The translations under genes and the position numbers were made by a program. Shown here one piece after another: positions 37,075-47,166 of a DNA stretch of 64,000 nt. The notes under the pieces were generated by a model. It saw only the letters and a program-made list of their open reading frames with translations, was not told the origin of the DNA and ran no database searches. Location: NCBI GenBank assembly GCA_029706075.1, contig JAINUG010000134.1, positions 2,050,001-2,114,000 of the forward strand, read 5' to 3'. The first letter of the stretch is position 1. The number at the start of each line of letters is the position of its first letter. This stretch comes from Aldrovandia affinis (taxonomy: Eukaryota > Chordata > Actinopteri > Notacanthiformes > Halosauridae).

Positions 37075-37456
37075 AATACTCTACTATATTTTTTGTATGA
37101 TAAAAGAGTGAAAATGTATTATAATAAGACATAACACACATTCATGTTCAGAAATTATTTTTTAATAAGATCATTGGTCATTGAATAAGGTAATTGTTGA
37201 CAATTCAGTCAAATGGACTGCAAGGATTTTAATAATAATGATAATAATACATATATTTTGTATGGTGTCTTTCTGAACCCAAGGACACTTTCCCAGGAGC
37301 CTTTCGCTAAGCCTGTGCTTTGTATGGCCCGTTCTGATCTGCTGATAAAGCCAGCATCTCTGAATACCAGAATAAATCCTGTGCTGGGCTTTTCATCCCT
37401 GAACTGGAGATCACACACTTCCTCTGTGTTTGGGACATTCAGGAAGTCGAATGTTT

Positions 37457-38903
37457 GAATGAATGAATGAATGAATGAATGAATGAATGAATGAATGAAT
37501 GAATGAATGAATGAATGAATGAATGAATGAATGAATGAATGAATGAATGAATGAATGAATGAATGAATGAATGAATGAATGAATGAATGAATGAATGAAT
37601 GAATGAATGAATGAATGAATGAATGAATGAATGAATGAATGAATGAATGAATGAATGAATGAATGAATGAATGAATGAATGAATGAATGAATGAATGAAT
37701 GAATGAATGAATGAATGAATGAATGAATGAATGAATGAATGAATGAATGAATGAATGAATGAATGAATGAATGAATGAATGAATGAATGAATGAATGAAT
37801 GAATGAATGAATGAATGAATGAATGAATGAATGAATGAATGAATGAATGAATGAATGAATGAATGAATGAATGAATGAATGAATGAATGAATGAATGAAT
37901 GAATGAATGAATGAATGAATGAATGAATGAATGAATGAATGAATGAATGAATGAATGAATGAATGAATGAATGAATGAATGAATGAATGAATGAATGAAT
38001 GAATGAATGAATGAATGAATGAATGAATGAATGAATGAATGAATGAATGAATGAATGAATGAATGAATGAATGAATGAATGAATGAATGAATGAATGAAT
38101 GAATGAATGAATGAATGAATGAATGAATGAATGAATGAATGAATGAATGAATGAATGAATGAATGAATGAATGAATGAATGAATGAATGAATGAATGAAT
38201 GAATGAATGAATGAATGAATGAATGAATGAATGAATGAATGAATGAATGAATGAATGAATGAATGAATGAATGAATGAATGAATGAATGAATGAATGAAT
38301 GAATGAATGAATGAATGAATGAATGAATGAATGAATGAATGAATGAATGAATGAATGAATGAATGAATGAATGAATGAATGAATGAATGAATGAATGAAT
38401 GAATGAATGAATGAATGAAATGAATGAATGAATGAATGAATGAATGAATGAATGAATGAATGAATGAATGAATGAATGAATGAATGAATGAATGAATGAA
38501 TGAATGAATGAATGAATGAATGAATGAATGAATGAATGAATGAATGAATGAATGAATGAATGAATGAATGAATGAATGAATGAATGAATGAATGAATGAA
38601 TGAATGAATGAATGAATGAATGAATGAATGAATGAATGAATGAATGAATGAATGAATGAATGAATGAATGAATGAATGAATGAATGAATGAATGAATGAA
38701 TGAATGAATGAATGAATGAATGAATGAATGAATGAATGAATGAATGAATGAATGAATGAATGAATGAATGAATGAATGAATGAATGAATGAATGAATGAA
38801 TGAATGAATGAATGAATGAATGAATGAATGAATGTGAATGAATGGGAATGAATGCCCACACTACCGTGAGCAAGAATGAATGAATGAATGAATGAATGAA
38901 TGA
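37457..38903. repeat. (GAAT)n microsatellite, about 1.4 kb
   Basis: 37457-38833 is almost pure GAAT for about 344 units. The only fault I see is one extra A near 38419, which shifts the phase. After a 40-bp interruption (TGTGAATGAATGGGAATG... to GAGCAA) a second short run at 38874-38903 leads into the LINE end at 38904. Both long reverse-strand ORFs made of Phe-Ile-His-Ser repeats are products of the repeat and are not annotated as genes. Array length in an assembly may be wrong in either direction. Confidence 0.97.
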
Positions 38904-39085
38904 AGATTGGATTTATATAGTGCTTTTTTCCCCAAGGAACTCAAAGCACTTACAATGATAGGGGCAACTCGCCTCAAACACCACCAATGTGCAGCACCCA
39001 CCTGGGTGAACGTGACAGCAGCCATAGTGCGCCAGTACAATCTCACTACACATCAGATACACAGTGGAGAGGCAAGGAGGGAGGG
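38904..39085 (-). mobile_element. LINE 3' end
   Basis: On the reverse strand: CTCTCCACTGTGTATCTGAT, GGCGCACTATGGCTGCTGTC, CACATTGGTGGTGTTTGAGG and AAGTGCTTTGAGTTCC. It ends AGCACTATATAAATCCAATC, directly followed by (TTCA)n. This is a common 3' end of fish non-LTR retrotransposons, whose tails are ATTC-type repeats. The clade is from memory (L2/Maui-like) and not certain. Confidence 0.7.
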
Positions 39086-39832
39086 GGGAATTAATTAATT
39101 TCATGTATGTATATATGTATTGTCTTGGTTGGGAATTTGGCCAGGTATTTTGGCCAACAGAGTTTACAAGGGTGACAGCAAACGGGGAAAGGCTTCCCCT
39201 TCAGAACACCATGCCCCAGAAAAGACACAGAGCACCAGAAAGACAGAGCGTCAAATGTCTTACACACTGCAGTACAAAACGGAAGGTGGCCCTTCTCTGT
39301 TTTTTTTTTGGTCTTTGTTTTTTCCTCTTATTAGCCTCCCACCCTGGCGTGACCCTGTGTTTATCTGGCATGTCGGGCCCAGCAGGCGAGAAGCCGCTGT
39401 GGGAGGCATGTCAATAGGGCTGATTAGCCGCTCATATAAAATGTCAAGCGCATCGCTTTGTAGAGAGCCCTCCTCCACACATTAACCCAGATGAGTACAG
39501 ATGAAGGGGCTCTTTTAAGATGCACATCTCCAGGGTTCTTTTCGTGTCCTGAGAGACTTTCGCCAAGGAATTCATTAAAGACCCAGGCTCAACTTTTACA
39601 CGCCATATGCATACAACGTCGTTGTAATACAGATACAGATTTATAATGCAGATAGAGAGATGCAGATAGTATCATGACAAAAAAAAAGATTCAAAAATAA
39701 AAAATAAAAAGTTTTAAAAAAGCTTGGCCTTTGCATGCCATTGTTACCTGAGATGCATGACAGTGGGCTTGCATGTGATTGGCCGTCGTCTCGTCCCTCT
39801 TGCTGTCTTGACGAATCGGTGGACATGGACAG

Positions 39833-40000
39833 GAGTGATCCGGACCGCCCTGCCGAACATGGACAGGGAGGTGAAGGAGCTGTACCAGGTCCTCATCCAG
39901 GCCAAAGACATGGGGGGCCAGCTGGGGGGCCTGGCAGGGACCGCCACCATCAACATCACCCTCAGCGATGTCAACGACAACCCGCCAAGGTTCTCCAAAA
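39833..40000 (+). CDS. cdh12: Type II cadherin exon: second half of EC2 (cadherin-12)
   Basis: A 168-nt exon in phase 1 at both ends, with donor GTAAGA. It encodes [18 protein letters not shown], then [15 protein letters not shown], an N-glycosylation sequon in INITLSDV, and the EC2-EC3 linker [14 protein letters not shown] is the EC2 counterpart of the LDRE calcium motif. The [13 protein letters not shown] and [10 protein letters not shown] wording is shared by cadherin-12 and cadherin-20, while MDREVKE favours cadherin-12 by recall. The acceptor is unusual: the pyrimidine tract lies about 20 nt upstream of the AG and is separated from it by purine-rich sequence. The frame is also open for some distance upstream of the acceptor, so an ORF caller would wrongly extend this exon 5'. 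Confidence 0.92.
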
Positions 40001-40049
40001 GTAAGACCTTCCTCCCCTTCATTTTCGGTATGTCATATTACTTTACATC

Positions 40050-40265
40050 ACAGGCATTCATCAGACGCTCTTATCCAGAGCAACTTACACAGTTGACATG
40101 TCTTTATGTACAATTTCTTTACAATGCCATTTATACAGCTTTATATTTACTGACACAATTCAGTACCTTACTCAAGGGTACATTGGCAGTGCCCAAACTG
40201 GGATCAAACCTGCAACCTTTTTGTTTCAAGCCCAGCTCCCTAACCATTATGCTACACTGCCTCCC
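40050..40265 (-). mobile_element. tRNA-derived SINE with LINE-type tail
   Basis: On the reverse strand: GGCAGTGTAGCATAATGGTT (A box), GGGCTTGAAACAAAAAGGTT, GCAGGTTTGATCCCAGTTTG (B box), GCACTGCCAATGTACCCTTG, AGTAAGGTACTGAA, and tail AAGTTGCTCTGGATAAGAGC with GTCTGATGAATG. Nearly full length. Confidence 0.85.
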
Positions 40266-41072
40266 TGAACCACATTAGGGGTACCTAGTGAAGGTACTTT
40301 GGAGCAGTGGGTAGAGAAGTAGGCCTGTAACCAGCAGTTCACGCTTCAAATCCATGATCAGCCACTGTGGCAGAAGGTATTTTATTCTGATTCACTTCTG
40401 TGAATTTTTACATTTTTTGCATGCCTATCCACCATGGACAAGACGTGAGACTCAATCTGCATGAGTCGCCCTGGATAATAAAACATAAATGGCACAAAGA
40501 AAAGGACAAATAAACTTGCAACAATATGAAAATGCATGAATAATAGAAAAGAGAAAATGAATTCATGTTTTCCCTGTCCCAGATTATACCGTGCTGAAAT
40601 GCTAAGGATCAAAAAGGGATGAGCGCTTAATTACTGTATGCATAACGATGGCAGCTGTTCAAAAGATGAAATGAAAAAAAGGGAAAACATGAGAAAATTT
40701 GATTTTACTTTGGTTTGACGTTCACAAGTAGTTCTTTACAAAAGGCAAAGCAAATGGGATGGAGCTCCAAATGGAGTGCGCACACACGGGAGGCCTGTGT
40801 TCCATTCCATGGGTATTCTCTTTGTTTGTCTATTTGTACCACCAGAAAACCATCGACTTCTCTCAGGTACCAGGGGACACAAGGTCCAGAGGGGGATACA
40901 TATTTCACATTTCAAAGTGAAATTGACATGTATTCTTTTACTTTACTATTTTTTTTTGAGGGTTGGGGTTTTTTTTTCTTAAAAAAAGGTTTATACCTTT
41001 GGAAAGATTATATAAATGTTTAACCAACAAATGTACAGGCAAACAAATGTATGCTAACCTGTTACTAACGTG

Positions 41073-41293
41073 CAGGTAACTGCCGAAATAATGGCATCAC
41101 TTGAGCTTAAATTAGGGATCTTTTAAATGGGTGCAGTGCCTCCAGTGTCATCAGGGGGAGCCAGAGCTCCCCGAGCCCTCCCCTTTCCAACGAGCCCCCC
41201 ACAATCCAGCTGGGACTCTCCTAGCCCAGGCCAGGACCATTTCAGTGTCCCCTCAGGTTACCAGAGTGTTGCCTTTATTTTGGCAGTTACCGG
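41073..41293. mobile_element. MITE, 221 bp, CAGGTAACTGCC family
   Basis: Starts CAGGTAACTGCCGAAATAAT and ends CTTTATTTTGGCAGTTACCG followed by TA. The interior is GC-rich and non-coding, as in 35124-35307. Confidence 0.8.
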
Positions 41294-42063
41294 TAGCAAT
41301 CGATCCATTTGCAAGTTTGTCACTGGATCATACATAAAGCTTATGTGCTTTTGGAGGTTCATATTGTAAAACAAACAGTTATTACGAGAATGCAATTGTC
41401 TTGATGGCCAAAGCTGCTTTTTAATCTGGTCTATGGCTGTGTGCTTTCAGAATGATAGGCAGCCCCCGGATAGCTGCATCACTGATTGATTTGTTTCAGA
41501 TCGCTTTGAAATGCCAGATTTTCACACAGAGTGAGATGCCAATTTTAGCAGCCAAAATCAGGGGGGAAAAAAACAAATCCGATTCATTTTTGTGAGAGGT
41601 TAAGTGTTTATTTTGGAAATTAGAAGAAGATTAGCTTATTTGAGTTCCGAAGTGCAATATCACCCACCGTCTATGAATAATTATTCCTTATTTCAACTCG
41701 GTTTAATTACCCAGTGAATCAGGAGGAAATGTGATGTTTTGTGTGTAAATATCTCATGGGATTGTTTTTTTAGGCATTTCCAAGTCACTGCACTGGCATG
41801 CTGAGCCTTAAAATGGATGACATTTCCCTAATGATGTTACTACCGCGGCGGCCCCCTCCCGCCCGTGACTTGGACACCCACTGTCCCCCACGCCCCCCAC
41901 CATTTCCCCGTCTCTCAGCCTCTTTTAAAGTATCTTTTATTCACACCCTCTTTAACCTCATTAAAGATCGACTCTCAAATTAATTAAAACAGTTTTTTGT
42001 TGTTGTTGTTTTTTTTTACCACAGTCAGTGATCAACGCTTTCCCACAAACTGTGAATAACCCG

Positions 42064-42259
42064 ACTCATTCTAGATTCACTGTGGGCATGGACTCATTCT
42101 GGATTCACTGTGGGCCTGGACTCATTCTGTATTCACTCTGGGTCTGGATTCATTCTGGATTCACTCTGGGTCTGGACTCATTCTAGATACCCTGTGGGCC
42201 TGGACTCATTCTGGATTCACCCTGGGTCTGGACTCATTCTGGATTCACTCTGGGTCTGT
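42064..42259. repeat. Minisatellite, seven 28-bp units
   Basis: Seven consecutive units of exactly 28 bp, consensus ACTCATTCTGGATTCACTST followed by GGGYCTGG, with one to five changes per unit. It ends 120 bp before the cadherin exon at 42380. Each unit carries a GGG run on the transcribed sense strand. Confidence 0.95.
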
Positions 42260-42379
42260 CCCCAGTGTTTACTTGGGGTGTAGTATATACTTTGATTAAT
42301 GTTCCCGCATGTCTCTCACAATGATCTATTTCCTTATGTGTTTTTTTTCATTTTTTTCTTCATATTTTTCATATTTCAG

Positions 42380-42567
42380 GCATTTTTCACCTGAAGGTTT
42401 CGGAATCTTCTCCTTTGGGGTCAGCGGTAGGCCGCATCAAAGCACACGACTTGGACATTGGCAAAAACGCGGAAGTGGAATACAACATCGTCCCAGGAGA
42501 TGGGGGGACCATGTTCGACATCGCCACCAATGAACACAACCAGGAAGGCATTATAGTTCTGAAAAAG
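42380..42567 (+). CDS. cdh12: Type II cadherin exon: first part of EC3 (cadherin-12)
   Basis: A 188-nt exon entering in phase 1 and leaving in phase 0. The acceptor is ...ATATTTCAG and the donor is GTGCGT, which is acceptable but not consensus. It encodes [20 protein letters not shown], then [28 protein letters not shown] and a C-terminal QEGIIVLKK. The pairs SIFHLKV.ESSP and YNIVPGDGG are, from memory, the most diagnostic for cadherin-12 among type II cadherins, because other paralogues have YQ-type starts and DGDG in place of PGDGG. HDLDIG is the EC3 calcium loop. A 28-bp minisatellite ends 120 bp upstream of this exon. Confidence 0.92.
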
Positions 42568-43346
42568 GTGCGTGCTTCTGACTGCTGTGTTTGCTTACTT
42601 ACAGACCAGAACGGTGCAACAAAATCGAAATATTCCAAAAGATGTGAAAACATTGTTGCATCAATTCCAAAAGATGTGGACACAACCATGCAACCAAAAC
42701 AGCATACAATTCCATAAGATGTGAAAACACCCATGCAGCCAACACAAAATACAAATACAAACCATTAGCATTACCTTAACATTAAATACAGCTTCAAACC
42801 CATATAGCAAAGATCCATAACAATGCCAGCTAAAAATACCGACATCAATCAAGTCCATAACTGCTCTAAAACTATGCACATTCAACAATGCAGCATGGTG
42901 GCTTTAATCAGTGGGAGGAATGGCACTGTTGGTGGCGCACGGACACAAGAGGCTTCGTGAAAGTGAAAGTCAACGATGGTCTGCAATACGTTTCAGCTGC
43001 AAATGTCTGCATATTCAATCACAATAGCAACACGTTACGCGCTTTCGGATACAAGAAGAAAAAATATTCCTACATAATGTCTAATTTGAGACTGGGACTG
43101 GATTGATTTGGGGTTCGGTTCGGACTTTGAGAAGCCCTGCCCTATATGTTCAAACCAAAAGGCCCAGGCATCCACCAAGGTATGGTAGGATTAGATATTG
43201 ACCATAAAGCACATAATTGCATTAAGCCGCCCCCAGTGATCATCTGTAAACACATGTATACTTATACAGTATAAGTGTGAGAAATAACTCTCCTGCAATA
43301 CATCAAGCCACTTCAAGTACACAAACATCATGCATCCTCATACTTA

Positions 43347-43537
43347 CATTACAGGTATTTAGCAGATGCTCTTATCCAGAGCGACGTACACAGTTTACCT
43401 TTCTAAACATACAATCCTTGGATATTCACCGATGTAATTCAGGTTTAGTACCTTGCTCAGGGGTACAACGGCAGTGAACCCAACAGGGAATCGAACCTGT
43501 CCAGTTCCCTAACAATTATGCTACACTGCCACTCCGT
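43347..43537 (-). mobile_element. tRNA-derived SINE with LINE-type tail
   Basis: Same family as 40050-40265: on the reverse strand TGGCAGTGTAGCATAATTGT, a damaged B box (GGTTCGATTCCCTGTTGGGT), CACTGCCGTTGTACCCCTGA, GCAAGGTACTAAACC, and tail CGTCGCTCTGGATAAGAGCA with TCTGCTAAATAC. The segment between the A and B boxes is shortened. Confidence 0.85.
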
Positions 43538-45056
43538 GCTTCTTCGTCACTTTGTAGTTTCACTTTCCGCCATTTGTGACTTTCTCAATGCAGTGAACAC
43601 TGCATCTTAGTGAACACCGCAACAGGGCTGTCTGTTCTTTTCTAACGGTTGGCTGGATCCCCACCAGGCCAGTTTGTGTGAGAAAAGGAATAAATGAAAA
43701 GCATACATAAATGATAACGGTTGGCCCTTTCTCACCGGGTGCCTAAGGAGAAAGGTAGCCTTGGCGTGACGAACTGCCATGACAGAGATGCCGTGCATCA
43801 ATAGTCACAGTTTTGCAATAAAGAAAAAGAAAAAATCCTACGATAACTCACAAATCCCAGCCCTTGTTCAATATAACCAATGCGTTGCTTCAGGCCTAAA
43901 CTTTCAGTGAAAACTTTAAGCCAGTTTTACTTTTAACATGCGTTGATACCGTATGTATCTTTTTTCAATGCAAAGAAATAACAAAAGTTGAAATAAGCTG
44001 CATATAAACTGCTTAACTGATAAATGCATCTCACGTGATAGCTTTTTAAATGAACTGAACTTGACAAATACCACTCATTTCATGTTGATGCAGCTTACAA
44101 TTTCGATCCAAGGAGAAAAATCGTTGCGAGGTAAACATCAGTGAATCGTGTCTAGTGTTTGATTGCACGGTAGCGCAGTAAAACACACAAACAAAATGTT
44201 GACATAGCAGTTGGGGGGGAGGAAAACGGAAAAATATGGAACACATTAGTGTCAACAAATATTCCTACATAATATCCCAGCATATTTGTATCATCTCGCA
44301 GAATCAAATATGTATCAAGTGTTTTATTCTGCTCCTGAGGCTGCACTGTTTTTTTTACATTATTTTTATTATTACTATTTGGTTTCCTGAAACAATTCAA
44401 GAGTCATCTGCTTTGAAAATAACAACTTGACCTCCAGACATGCTCCACTATGTTATGGTGTTAGAGCTGGGGGAAGTCCCTCCATCCTTTTCTCAAGGAG
44501 AATATTATCAAAAACATCACCGATCTGCCCCACGTTGTCAACTTTCCGGCCCATACAGTGTTTTTCTCTACATTTCCTGTCTCTCCCGCCATCGCGTTGG
44601 TCAGGCTTTCGACGTCCCCCATGCCAGTCAAGAGTGCAGCTCCGCTAGTTAAACGCCCAGGCTAAGGCCTTTGAAACTTCAAGCATTTACTTTTTGATCA
44701 CAGGAGAGAGAGATATATAAACCACAGTGCTTGAGAATTAGCTGTTGTAATTTGAATAATCCTTTTTTTTTCTCAAAAGTTCACTGCAGGGGGAATATGG
44801 CAGTGAACGCACAGGCACAGGAAGGAGACGTGGTGACAGCAGGGAAAGATACCCCAAATAACACAAATAATTGTCTACAATCACCTGTGCACACCTTCAC
44901 AGGCTTTTGTGCAGTATTCTATGGTTATTAGAGAAAAGCACAGACTGCGGTAGCATTTTGGATTCGGGGGAATGAAAGCTGTGATAAAACACTGGAAGCC
45001 ATCTCCACAATCACGATATGAGCAAATTTGCATGGTATCAGCGGGACTAGGCTAAT

Positions 45057-45130
45057 ACATGTAACTGCAAAAATAAAGGAAACACTTGAGTAAATGAAGG
45101 ATTCTGGCAGCTCTATTATTGTGTGGCATG
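45057..45130 (+). mobile_element. Tc1 terminal fragment, CAGGTAACTGCC family
   Basis: Reads ACATGTAACTGCAAAAATAA, then AGGAAACACTTGAGTAAATG AAGG-type sequence, matching the end of the 6792 element. No matching right end was found, so it is a relic. Confidence 0.6.
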
Positions 45131-45261
45131 GCAAGCTGCATTGCAAGCTGTTCTGGCAGCTCATGGTGGTTCAATGCCCTATTAAGACACTGTATGTTGG
45201 TGTTTTCTTAGATGGGGGGGACCTGCATGAATGCAGTACTCAAAAATTAAGGGTGGTCCAT

Positions 45262-45372
45262 GGCGGTGGAATGAGCTCCCCACTACAGTCAGGACAGCCA
45301 AGTCTCTGTCTATATTCCACCGCAAACTAAACACCTACCTCTTTAGACTGCATCTTTGCTCAAAGTAGCCAT
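45262..45372 (+). mobile_element. L2-type LINE coding fragment
   Basis: Encodes, across small frame changes, a WNELP-type start (GGAATGAGCTCCCC), SGQPSLCLYS and a RLHLCSK-like end. This matches the usual C-terminal region of L2-family reverse transcriptase ORFs. Heavily 5'-truncated and decayed. Confidence 0.55.
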
Positions 45373-46045
45373 TCCCTCAACTCTGAGCTGAAATCCCTAC
45401 AGTGACTGAACACTATGTCTTCAAACTGAGCTGAAAGTCCCAAAATGACTGAACATTATATTATCCTCAAACTCCCATTGCTCCTACTGTGGCACTTAAC
45501 GAAATGTGAAAACAAACTTTCAGGGGTGCAATTGATGTCTCGGAATCATTGCTTCTCGTCGCCTAACCTTTTCCGTATGCATTTTCGTAAGTCGATTTGG
45601 CCAAATACCTCAATGAAATATTGAGGAGAAGCATAGCCATAGCAACGGAGCGTAGTGATTCGGCTCCAGACCCTGATCTTATTTATTTATTCAATTAGTT
45701 CATTTATTTAGTCTGAGGGGGGGGGCTTAGGCTATTTCTGTCCGGCCCTCAAAATAATTGATCTTGTCCCTACATTATGCAAACAACAATGTACGTTTCC
45801 CCAAAGGAGTAGCTGCGTCGTCTTTAGCTCAACCTAAAAATGTCAGAGGAAGCCAGTGGTTTTTCTTCTCTCCAGCTGTTAGTGTTACCAGGACATTCAT
45901 TTGGAAGCACAAAGACGTATTGTGACTGCAATCGCAGTTTAATATCACAGGTTGACTATTTTAATTGTTCTTCATTGCAGCATATAAACTAGATACCTGC
46001 TTCTTGATGAGTATGGTAGTGGAGTTCCTCTCTGTCATGACACAA

Positions 46046-46064
46046 CAGACACACACGCGCAGAT

Positions 46065-46106
<42 letters not shown>

Positions 46107-46280
46107 ACACACACACTAACACCCAAATGCACACACATGCACACACGCACACACATAGACACACAATATCACACGCACACACACACACACAGACACGCAC
46201 GCACACACACACACTCACACACGCTTCCCCCCCACACACACACTAACATGCACACACATGCACACACACACACACACTTA
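46046..46280. repeat. CA-rich microsatellite
   Basis: (CA)n with GCAC and TACAC variants over about 230 bp. Confidence 0.92.
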
Positions 46281-46794
46281 TTTTCCTCCGTCTCTTGTTT
46301 TGTCATGTTTTGTCTGCAACATGGTATCATGTAGGACCTGAGAAACTGAAGATGGAAACTCTGAACAAAGATAATCTTGCATAATGCAGCGATGCCTTTC
46401 CCAAAAGCCCAAGGACTAAACAGAGAAGATCAGTGTCAGAACGAGATAGCTTCTGTCATAAGTCTGGAAGTATTTTTATTATTATATTTTTTACCATGTT
46501 TAAAGGATTTCACGCTTTGCTTACTTTTCTACATAAGAAGATGCCCTATCTGCCCTCATCTAAAAATAAAATATAACACAGGACGAAAAAATAAAGAAAT
46601 GAAAGGCACACAAAATGTCAGGCCTCTACCCAGATGTGCCAGGCAGAATTCTCCCGAGACTCTACTCCACAACCCCCAGCTCTGAGGCTTGCTAAAAAAC
46701 ATTCTCGATTCTTCAATCGCACTGTTCCACCGGATTCCCCCATAAATAAAAAACAACAATATTAATTTTTTAATTTTTTAATATAATAAAATAT

Positions 46795-47127
46795 TTTTTT
46801 TATTATTTCCTCCCAAATTGGTGGCCAATTATATCCTCGTCTGTATGAACTTTCCCCTTATCTTGTACCATGAGTTCACTACCGCCTCCTCTGAGATAGA
46901 ATCCGCCAAGCCCTTGATTGTTACTACGATGCACACAGAGCCGCTTGCACACTGCAAGCTCACGCCAGCTTCCCTCCCCCCTGGGAGTGGACAGCCAATT
47001 TCTGGCCCTGAGTGGGACTCCCAGGCAGAGCCGGGTTGGCTCGGCCTGGGCTTGAACCCAGCCTACAGTGGGCAACCTGCACTGTGAACGAGTGCCTTTA
47101 CCGGTTGCGCCACGCAGGTCCGCCATA
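46795..47127 (-). mobile_element. tRNA-derived SINE
   Basis: On the reverse strand: GGCGGACCTGCGTGGCGCAA, CCGGTAAAGGCACTCG (A box TGGCGCAACCGG), GGCTGGGTTCAAGCCCAGGC (B box), and further on TAATTGGCCACCAATTTGGG. The A and B boxes are well kept. It ends 40 bp before the left end of the transposon at 47167. Confidence 0.75.
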
Positions 47128-47166
47128 TAAAAGCTTCTGAGCAATATTCAACCACAGCACTCATTA

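Larger units (their letters stand above)
34835..39832 (+). other. Cadherin intron, 5.0 kb
   Basis: Bounded by GTAACC and GACAG. It contains a small Tc1-derived MITE (35124-35307), a (CA)n tract (37029-37069), the very large (AATG)n array (37457-38903) and a LINE 3' end (38904-39085). Nothing recognisable was seen in 35310-37020 or 39090-39780. Several ORFs over 100 codons occur there, but none has a known domain. Confidence 0.9.
40001..42379 (+). other. Cadherin intron, 2.4 kb
   Basis: Bounded by GTAAGA and TTTCAG. It contains a SINE in reverse orientation (40050-40265), a second tRNA-like fragment near 40290-40380, a MITE (41073-41293) and a seven-unit minisatellite (42064-42259). 40390-41070 and 41300-42060 show no recognised feature. 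Confidence 0.9.

Noticed and set aside
37209-38873. Reverse-strand ORFs of 482 and 554 codons made of Phe-Ile-His-Ser repeats
   Set aside because: They are translations of the pure GAAT microsatellite. A 4-bp unit gives a 4-residue period in every frame without stops, so ORF length has no meaning here.
37457-38903. The regular array considered as CRISPR-like or satellite centromeric DNA
   Set aside because: The unit is 4 bp with no spacers. It is a microsatellite in an animal intron.
39724-39832. 5' extension of the cadherin exon at 39833 as open reading frame
   Set aside because: The frame is open, but the AG at 39831-39832 gives the exact 168-nt exon and correct phase. The upstream residues do not match cadherins.
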